From contig NZ_JAJNEL010000001.1 in the NCBI RefSeq assembly GCF_029428675.1, positions 5,828,001-5,892,000 on the forward strand: DNA of 64,000 nucleotides, written 5' to 3'. Each line of letters begins with the position of its first letter. Within the stretch, counting starts at the first letter, position 1. This DNA is from Streptomyces sp. JH14. Lineage in GTDB: Bacteria > Actinomycetota > Actinomycetes > Streptomycetales > Streptomycetaceae. The position numbers and the translations under genes were made by a program. Positions 58,666-64,000 of the stretch are shown piece after piece. Below the pieces are notes generated by a model. The model ran no database searches. It saw nothing but the letters and a program-made list of their open reading frames with translations, and was not told where the DNA came from.

Positions 58666-59304
58666 TCAGTGGTCCCCCTCGGCGCCCCCATCGGCGTCGA
58701 GCAGTCGCAGGAGAGCCCTCAGCTCCTCCAGGGCGGCGTCGGTGACCGTCGGCTCGTCGAACACGAGCTGGTGCAGGACGAGGCCGTCCAGGGCGGCGAA
58801 GACCAACCGCATCAGCGCCGGATTCGCATCATCCGGCAGTATGCGGGTGAGCTCGCGGTGGGTGGCCGCGAAGTACTCGTCGTACAGCGCACGCAACGGT
58901 GGCAGCAGCTCGGGCCTGCGGCGGGATTCGAGGAGCAGCTCGTACTGGAACACCTGGATGTCCGGATCGGCGGTCACCATCTCCGTCAGTCCGGCGGAGA
59001 AGTCCGCCACCTTGCCTGTGCCGGGCTCCAGTGCGCTGGTGCTCAGGCTGGTGCGCACGGCGTGTGCCAGCGCCTCCTCGATGAGGGCGTCACGCGAGCC
59101 GAAGTGGTGAACGACCAGGCCATGGGTGACCCCGGCCTCCTCCGCGACCGCGCGGTAAGTGAGTTTGCGCAGACCACCGCGGGCCACCACCCGCACGGCG
59201 GCGCCGAGCAGGGCTTCGCGGCCCGCTCCGTAGTTCAACCGCTTGCGGGGCACGGCCTGCTTTCCTTCGCCCTCGTCTTCGGTGGTCTCGGCGGATTCGG
59301 TCAT
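58666..59304 (-). CDS. TetR-family transcriptional regulator
   Basis: A 212-residue regulator. The helix-turn-helix spans about residues 28-75 (REALLGAAVRVVARGGLRKLTYRAVAEEAGVTHGLVVHHFGSRDALIEEAL, shown in part as VAEEAGVTHGLVVHHFGSRD). The all-helical ligand-binding domain follows, with FQYELLLESRRRPEL. ATG 59304 is used; the frame to 59484 is arginine-rich and unlikely. It lies between the polyamine-type permease and the aromatic-degradation operon, all on the minus strand, and could control either. A terminator separates it from each neighbour. Confidence 0.88.
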   Translation of the reverse strand: MTESAETTEDEGEGKQAVPRKRLNYGAGREALLGAAVRVVARGGLRKLTYRAVAEEAGVTHGLVVHHFGSRDALIEEALAHAVRTSLSTSALEPGTGKVADFSAGLTEMVTADPDIQVFQYELLLESRRRPELLPPLRALYDEYFAATHRELTRILPDDANPALMRLVFAALDGLVLHQLVFDEPTVTDAALEELRALLRLLDADGGAEGDH

Positions 59305-59503
59305 GTCAGGGACCCTACCTGCCGGTTGTGGATGGGGGTGCGCGCGTCGGTGAGGCCCCTGCGCGCGGTGAAGCGCCGGGCGGCCAGGGTCACCCCGACC
59401 GTGCAAGCACACGAACGAACGCTCGCTGTTCCGGCCCGGGACAGGGTGCTCGCCGGCTCCCGTTCGCTGAAGGGCGTGATACACACAGGAGCGTCCTTAC
59501 GGG

Positions 59504-59548
59504 CGCGCCGCACCGTACGACCCCCCGCGTGGGGCCCGGTGCGGCGCG
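59504..59548 (-). terminator. Terminator of the meta-cleavage operon
   Basis: CGCGCCGCACCG (59504-59515) pairs perfectly with 59537-59548; the 21-base loop can form a small inner hairpin. It is 15 bases after the FAH-family stop. Confidence 0.7.
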
Positions 59549-59562
59549 GTCCTGTGGCGCTG

Positions 59563-60408
59563 TCAGCGCTTGGGCGGGCGGACGCCACGGAACTCCCAGT
59601 CGCCGCCGAGCGCGGTGGACAGCACTTCCTCGGACTCGGTGGGCTGGGCGCCGACGTCGGCGCGGATGGGGGTAGGTCCGGGGACGATGTGGTTGGTGAG
59701 CCGGCCGAGGCCCTCGGCTTCGACCTCGACGACGTCGCCGGGCTGTACGGGGCGGGAGTTGGCCGGGGTGCCGGACAGCAGGACGTCGCCGGGGTGAAGG
59801 GTGATCGTGCGGGCGATGTCGGCCACGAGGTAGTGCATGTCCCACTCCATCTCGTCGGTCGAGCCGTCCTGGACGAGCTCACCGTTGACGTAGGTGCGCA
59901 GGTACTTGCCGTGGAAGTCCCAGTCGGTGACGAGACCCGGTCCGAGGGGGCAGAGGGTGTCGGAGCCCTTGACGCGGAGCATGGAGCCGGCGTCGGTGTC
60001 GCGGAAGTCGTGCAGGCCGTAGTCGTTGGCGACGGTGTAGCCCGCGATGTAGTCGCCTGCCTCGGCCGGGGAGATGTTGCGCGCGGTCCTGCCGATGACG
60101 ATGGCGACCTCGCCCTCGTAGTTGAGCCATTTGCAGCCCTCGGGGCGCACGACGGCACCCTTGTGGGAGTTGAGGGCGGAGGTCGGCTTGTGGAAGTAGG
60201 TCGGCGTCGGGGTGAGCTCGATCTGGAACTCGTCCACGCGGCTTCGATGGTTGAGGTGGACGGCGACAACCTTCGACGGCACGACCGGCGGCAGGTGCAG
60301 GGCGTCGTCGATCTTGACGCGGCGGCCGTCGCCGGCGACGAGTTCGTCTCCGTCACGGAGGGTCTCGACGGCGGCACCGTCGAGGAGGATGCGGCGGTAT
60401 TCGGGCAT
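59563..60408 (-). CDS. Fumarylacetoacetate hydrolase-family protein (HpaG-like)
   Basis: A 281-residue metal-dependent enzyme. LNYEGEVAIVIGRTARNIS supplies the metal-binding Glu residues, and GYTVANDYGLHDF, LVADIARTITLHPGDVLLSGTP and VVEVEAEGLGRL are family hallmarks. Members hydrolyse or decarboxylate/isomerise ring-fission products such as 2-oxohept-3-ene-dioates. AAAGG lies upstream of ATG 60408. It is last in a tight operon after the extradiol dioxygenase (11 bases away) and is likely the enzyme that processes that pathway's product. Confidence 0.88.
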   Translation of the reverse strand: MPEYRRILLDGAAVETLRDGDELVAGDGRRVKIDDALHLPPVVPSKVVAVHLNHRSRVDEFQIELTPTPTYFHKPTSALNSHKGAVVRPEGCKWLNYEGEVAIVIGRTARNISPAEAGDYIAGYTVANDYGLHDFRDTDAGSMLRVKGSDTLCPLGPGLVTDWDFHGKYLRTYVNGELVQDGSTDEMEWDMHYLVADIARTITLHPGDVLLSGTPANSRPVQPGDVVEVEAEGLGRLTNHIVPGPTPIRADVGAQPTESEEVLSTALGGDWEFRGVRPPKR

Positions 60409-60419
60409 GGCGGGCCTTT

Positions 60420-61355
60420 CTAGGCGCGGCGGTGCGGGTTGCGCGGGGACGGGGGTGTGGGCATGCCGGTGCCGGTCCAGCCCTCGGCGGGGCGGTCGAA
60501 CCAGAGGTGGACCTGGCCGGTGCCGATGGAGTTCTCGTACTCGCCGTACTGGCGGCCCTTGGCCGTGCACGCGCTCTCACCGAGCGCGCCGGCCATCATC
60601 AGGTAGTGGAAGAACTTCGCCTCGGGCTTGTACTTCCAGAACTCGTCCATGGTGTCGAGGACCTTGTCGTGGCGGCCCTCCCTGAACCAGGCGATGCGCT
60701 CGTGGTCGGCGTCACGGGCCTCGGGCGTGAAGATGTGGGCGGGGTCGCTCGCCTCGTGGTCGCGCAGTTCACGCAGCGGCCAGAAGGTGTGCGAGAGCGC
60801 GCCCGAGGCGATGAGGAGGACGCGGCGGCCGGGCGTGGCCGCGATGCCGTCCGCCAGTGCCCGGCCCAGCCGTAGGTGGTCTTCCATGTCGCCGGTCTGG
60901 CAGACCCCGATGGTCACCCATTTCTTGTCGGGAAGGCCCTCGCCGAGGAACTTCCAGAGGTTGATGGTGGCGTAGTAGATCGGCAGGTGGTCGTCGTCGA
61001 TTGCGGTGATCCAGGTGCCGTGTTTGTCGGCGAACTTCGCGATGTTGCCGGCCAGTTCGGGATCGCCGGGGAAGTCGTACGGCATCCGGCACATGCCGCG
61101 CGGCAGTTCCTCGGAGGTGAAGAGCCCGGCGCGGCGCTGCTGGGCGGTGACGACGAACTCGACTGTGGTGGCCCAGTGCGAGTCGAGGACGACGACGGTG
61201 TCGTAGGTGTCGTGCTCGAAGACTTCGCGGCGTAGCTGGTGCAGGCCGGTGACGAGGGTGATCTCCTTGCCCTCGTTGAGGCCGAGGCGGTCGGCCTCCG
61301 GCAGCACGATGGTGGGGACATGGGCGAGCAGGCCCGCCCCGACGATCTCACCCAT
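60420..61355 (-). CDS. Extradiol ring-cleavage dioxygenase (LigB type, HpaD-like)
   Basis: A 311-residue class III extradiol dioxygenase that opens catechols such as 3,4-dihydroxyphenylacetate using Fe(II) and oxygen. AGLLAHVPTIVLPEADRLG holds the first iron His, VVVLDSHWATTVEFVV the second, and LLIASGALSHTFWPLRE the third-strand His. The C-terminal ALGESACTAKGRQYGEYENS and HLWFDRP are as in HpaD/DesB proteins. The start at 61355 overlaps the aldehyde dehydrogenase stop by eight bases. This arrangement (dehydrogenase, dioxygenase, FAH protein) matches homoprotocatechuate degradation. Confidence 0.88.
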   Translation of the reverse strand: MGEIVGAGLLAHVPTIVLPEADRLGLNEGKEITLVTGLHQLRREVFEHDTYDTVVVLDSHWATTVEFVVTAQQRRAGLFTSEELPRGMCRMPYDFPGDPELAGNIAKFADKHGTWITAIDDDHLPIYYATINLWKFLGEGLPDKKWVTIGVCQTGDMEDHLRLGRALADGIAATPGRRVLLIASGALSHTFWPLRELRDHEASDPAHIFTPEARDADHERIAWFREGRHDKVLDTMDEFWKYKPEAKFFHYLMMAGALGESACTAKGRQYGEYENSIGTGQVHLWFDRPAEGWTGTGMPTPPSPRNPHRRA

Positions 61356-62820
61356 GGTCCTGCCATCCCTTCGGTGCGGTGACGGTGTTCTTGAGGTCGC
61401 AGTAGAAGTCGAAGCTCCAGGTGCCGCCCTCGCGGCCGACACCGGACTGGCGGGAGCCGCCGAACGGCGCCTGCAGATCCCGTACGAAGAAGCAGTTGAC
61501 CCAGACCGTGCCCGCGACGAGCTGTGCGGTGACCCGCTCGGCGCGTTCGTGATCACCGGTGGCGAGGGTCGCGGCGAGGCCGAAACGGGTGTCGTTGGCC
61601 AGCGCGACCGCCTCCCGCTCGGTGGCGAAGGTCTGGAGGGTCAGGACAGGGCCGAAGACCTCCTCCTGGACGACCTCGCTGTCCTGAGCGACGTCGGTGA
61701 GGAGGGTAGGCCGGTAGTAGAGGCCGCCGAGGTCCGTGTTGGGCGTGCCGCCGACGACCGCGCGTGCGCCGGCCGCGATCGCCCGCTGCACGAAGCCGTC
61801 GATCTTCTCCAGCTGGCGGGGGTGGATGTTGGGGCCGAGGTCGGTGGCCTCGTCGCGTGGGTCGCCCTGCTTGAGGGCGGCGGCCTTCTCCGCGAACCGC
61901 CGCGTGAACTCGTCGGCGATCGACTCCTCCACGAGGATGCGGGTCGCGGCCAGACAGACCTGCCCGGCGTTGTCGTACTGCTCCACGGCGAGGTCGACCG
62001 CCAGGTCCAGGTCGGCGTCGGCGAAGACCAACAGGGGGGACTTGCCGCCGAGTTCGAAGCTCGTGGGCACGAGGTTCGCGGCGGACGCGGCGCCGATGGC
62101 CTTTGCGGTCGGGACGGAACCGGTGAAGCTGATCCGGCGCACATCGGGGTGGGAGACGAGCGCGTTGCCCGCCTCGGCGCCGTAGCCCTGCACGACGTTG
62201 AGCACACCGGCCGGAAGCCCCGCATCGGCGGCGATGTCCGCGAGGAGCGATGCCGTGAGCGGCGTCCACTCGGCGGGCTTGAGGATCACCGTGTTCCCCG
62301 CGGCGAGCGCAGGGGCGATCTTCCAGGTGGCCAGCATCAGCGGGGCGTTCCACGGTGTGATCAGCACACAGGGGCCGGCCGGGTCCCAGCTGACGTGGTT
62401 GGTGTGGCCGCGTGTCTCGAAGTCCTCGTGGTCCAGCTTCAGCAGCCAGTCGGCGAAGAAGCGGAAGTTGTGCGCCACGCGCGGCATCACACCGCGGCGG
62501 TGCGAACGCAGCAGAGCCGCGTTGTCATGGGTCTCGACGATAGCCAGGTCCTCGATGCGCTTCTCGACACCGTCGGCGACGGCGTGCAGGATGCGGGCGC
62601 GCTCGGCGCGCGGAGTGGCGGCCCAGCCGGGGAAGGCGGCCTTCGCGGCGGCGACAGCGGCCACGGCCTCCGTCGCGGTGCCCCGGGAGATCTCGCCGAG
62701 GGCGCTTCCGTCGAGCGGCGAGACATCGGTGAAGGTCTCGGCGGAGGCGACGCGCCGGCCGCCGATCCAGTGCCGGGTGTCGACGGCGACCCCGGCCACA
62801 GTGAGGGTGTGTTCGGTCAT
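61348..62820 (-). CDS. Semialdehyde dehydrogenase of the meta-cleavage pathway (HpaE-like)
   Basis: A 490-residue NAD-dependent aldehyde dehydrogenase, probably oxidising the semialdehyde made by the extradiol dioxygenase. PAGPCVLITPWNAPLMLATW and VILKPAEWTPL bind NAD, FTGSVPTAKAIG follows, FELGGKSPLLVF has the catalytic Glu, and YDNAGQVCLAATRILV the catalytic Cys (about residue 290). GGAG lies 6 bases before ATG 62820. The frame is open to 63003, but that would overlap the preceding gene. It overlaps the dioxygenase gene by eight bases. Confidence 0.9.
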   Translation of the reverse strand: MTEHTLTVAGVAVDTRHWIGGRRVASAETFTDVSPLDGSALGEISRGTATEAVAAVAAAKAAFPGWAATPRAERARILHAVADGVEKRIEDLAIVETHDNAALLRSHRRGVMPRVAHNFRFFADWLLKLDHEDFETRGHTNHVSWDPAGPCVLITPWNAPLMLATWKIAPALAAGNTVILKPAEWTPLTASLLADIAADAGLPAGVLNVVQGYGAEAGNALVSHPDVRRISFTGSVPTAKAIGAASAANLVPTSFELGGKSPLLVFADADLDLAVDLAVEQYDNAGQVCLAATRILVEESIADEFTRRFAEKAAALKQGDPRDEATDLGPNIHPRQLEKIDGFVQRAIAAGARAVVGGTPNTDLGGLYYRPTLLTDVAQDSEVVQEEVFGPVLTLQTFATEREAVALANDTRFGLAATLATGDHERAERVTAQLVAGTVWVNCFFVRDLQAPFGGSRQSGVGREGGTWSFDFYCDLKNTVTAPKGWQDHG

Positions 62821-62854
62821 GTCCGGACTCCAAGTCGTCTGGGGCGTACGGGGG

Positions 62855-63661
62855 TTACTCGGCCTCTGAGGTGCCGGACTCCAGCAGCGTGCCGCCGTCC
62901 CAGACGACACCGACCTGGCGGTAGTACGCAGCGATCGGCTCCCGGATCTCCAGGCGGGCCAGTTCCTCGGTGGGGGCCTCGAACAGCTCGAGTTCGGCGT
63001 CACCGGTCCAGGCCTGGCCGGCCTCGAAGGATGCTGCGCCGGTCTCGATCAGCTCGTCGAGCGCGAGCCCCTTGCCCTTTTCGACGGAGGGCAGCCAGCG
63101 GTGGTGGGCCATCGGGTGAGCGTTGACGAAGCCGTTGGTCTCGGACGGCTCCCGCAGGGTGACCACGGCCTGGGCGAGTCGCCGGTCGGCCGCCGCGAGG
63201 GTGGCGCCGAAGCGGGCGCCCGCCTCGATCCGCGGGGCGGGCCCGTACGGGTGCGGGCGCGTCTGGTGGATGGAGCCGAGCTTTTTCGGGTAGCCCTGGT
63301 GCAGTCCGCGGGCGATCGCGAAGTCCTTGTCGACCCAGATGTAGACGCAGCGGGAGTACGTCCGGCCCTTGTAGGAGCAGCGGACGACCGCGAAGGCCTC
63401 CTTGTACTGGGAGAGCACCGGGTCGATCAGCTCCTGCCCGTCGGCCGAGCAGGACTGCCAGTCCGCCCAGATCAGTGCGACGGCACCCGGGTCGTCTTCC
63501 GCCAACTCCAGTGGTTCCGGCAGCAGTTCGCGCACGCGAGCGGGATCGGTGCGGTACTCGACGGTGAGCAGGTCGCCGGAGTAGCGCCAGGGCGGCGAGG
63601 GGATCAGCGACGAGTCGCCGGTCGCCGTCTTGGGATGGAAGTAACCACGGACACGGGCCAT
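62855..63661 (-). CDS. Acetoacetate decarboxylase-family protein
   Basis: A 268-residue protein of the ADC fold. The catalytic Schiff-base lysine region is LHQGYPKKLGSIHQTR (about residue 125). VEYRTDPARVRELLPEPLEL and FAVVRCSYKGRTYSRCVYIWVDKDFA form the beta-barrel. ADC-like enzymes decarboxylate, hydrate or condense 2- or 3-oxo acids through a Lys imine. Placed in a meta-cleavage operon it may act on an oxo-acid intermediate instead of acetoacetate. AAGGAA precedes ATG 63661. It follows the reductase gene by 12 bases. Confidence 0.85.
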   Translation of the reverse strand: MARVRGYFHPKTATGDSSLIPSPPWRYSGDLLTVEYRTDPARVRELLPEPLELAEDDPGAVALIWADWQSCSADGQELIDPVLSQYKEAFAVVRCSYKGRTYSRCVYIWVDKDFAIARGLHQGYPKKLGSIHQTRPHPYGPAPRIEAGARFGATLAAADRRLAQAVVTLREPSETNGFVNAHPMAHHRWLPSVEKGKGLALDELIETGAASFEAGQAWTGDAELELFEAPTEELARLEIREPIAAYYRQVGVVWDGGTLLESGTSEAE

Positions 63662-63673
63662 GACAGGTGTTCC

Positions 63674-64000
63674 TTACGAGGTGAGGGCAGGCTGCTTGAG
63701 CAGCTGGGCGCGGTAGCGGGCGGCGCCGGTGGCGGCGGCATGGCCGCCGAGGGCGACGACGCCGACCAGGCGGTCGTCGGCGTGGTAGCCGACCAGGACG
63801 TCGCCCTCCGGGTCGCCGTCGAGCACCCTGACGTCGCCGATTCCCAGCACCGGTGCGCCGAAGGACTGCAGTCGGAACTCGTGCTGGTCGCTCCAGAAGG
63901 TGGGCAGCGGCGCGAAGGGCCCCAACTCGGATCCGACGCCGGTGAGATTCGCCACCAGGCTCTTCGCGGCGTGCTTGGCGGTGTCGCCGGGGATCGACCA
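63674..64000 (-). CDS. NAD(P)H-ferredoxin reductase, C-terminal part (runs off window edge)
   Basis: The last 108 codons of a gene whose start lies beyond the right edge. The visible sequence (DTAKHAAKSLVANLTG, PTFWSDQHEFRLQSFG, GDVLVGYHADDRLVGVVALGG) is the C-terminal reductase domain that follows the FAD and NAD domains of dioxygenase- or P450-type ferredoxin reductases. It begins the visible operon and probably feeds electrons to an oxygenase encoded further right. Confidence 0.85.
   Translation of the reverse strand, partial: WSIPGDTAKHAAKSLVANLTGVGSELGPFAPLPTFWSDQHEFRLQSFGAPVLGIGDVRVLDGDPEGDVLVGYHADDRLVGVVALGGHAAATGAARYRAQLLKQPALTS

Noticed and set aside
1..64000. tRNA/rRNA genes, CRISPR arrays, insertion sequences, phage attachment sites
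   Set aside because: None was found by eye: no cloverleaf-like segments, no regularly spaced direct repeats, no transposase-like proteins. A covariance-model scan would be needed to exclude small RNAs.

Overview
The window is high-GC (third codon positions are almost always G or C), uses many GTG starts, has Tat- and lipobox-type export signals, and carries actinobacterial gene sets: HemQ-type coproporphyrin-dependent haem synthesis, DUF3000, TIGR04222 proteins and Stealth phosphotransferases. It is chromosomal DNA from a Streptomyces or close relative. No rRNA, tRNA, CRISPR array or insertion sequence was recognised.

Layout. 0-7.3 kb: a monosaccharide ABC transporter (binding lipoprotein, ATPase, permease), dxs for isoprenoid precursors, and a cationic amino-acid permease. 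7.3-12.6 kb: a tandemly duplicated and partly decayed block, made of a NYN/nuclease-like gene, a LytR-CpsA-Psr (LCP) cell-wall glycopolymer ligase, two lectin-like beta-propeller paralogues and a dead UDP-glucose epimerase. 12.9-21.5 kb: two Stealth sugar-phosphate transferases, two large GT4-type glycosyltransferases and galU. With the LCP ligase these look like a cell-wall phosphoglycan locus. 21.5-25 kb: fadB/fadA fatty-acid oxidation. 25-36.7 kb: housekeeping genes, namely an RNase D-like nuclease, a LuxR-type regulator, DUF3000, hemE, a CoA-disulfide-reductase-like flavoprotein, a DUF4349 lipoprotein, cgoX (hemY), chdC (hemQ), and a divergent regulator/aldo-keto reductase pair.

36.8-40.2 kb holds the most unusual system: a multinuclear non-haem iron oxidase (MNIO, DUF692) with a fused C-terminal domain, five bases upstream of a TIGR04222 membrane protein ending in a 90-residue Gly/Ser tail with 11 cysteines, followed by a second TIGR04222 protein without that tail. 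This arrangement suggests a ribosomally made, cysteine-modified peptide anchored to the membrane.

40-52.3 kb: a DUF4142 protein, PTH2-type peptidyl-tRNA hydrolase, AIM24 protein, ABC exporter pair, 63-aa zinc ribbon, polysaccharide deacetylase lipoprotein, Tat-exported PhoX-like phosphatase, OsmC, ZapE, a RibD-C reductase, a USP-like protein, murC, msrB and a small Cys-rich protein. 52.5-58.4 kb: a putrescine/GABA-type catabolic group (MarR regulator, PuuD-like hydrolase, PuuC-like aldehyde dehydrogenase, amidotransferase, APC permease). A common 15-bp motif sits in front of its four transcription units. 58.6-64 kb: a TetR regulator and an aromatic meta-cleavage operon (reductase, acetoacetate-decarboxylase-like protein, HpaE-like, HpaD-like, FAH-like), whose first gene runs off the right edge.
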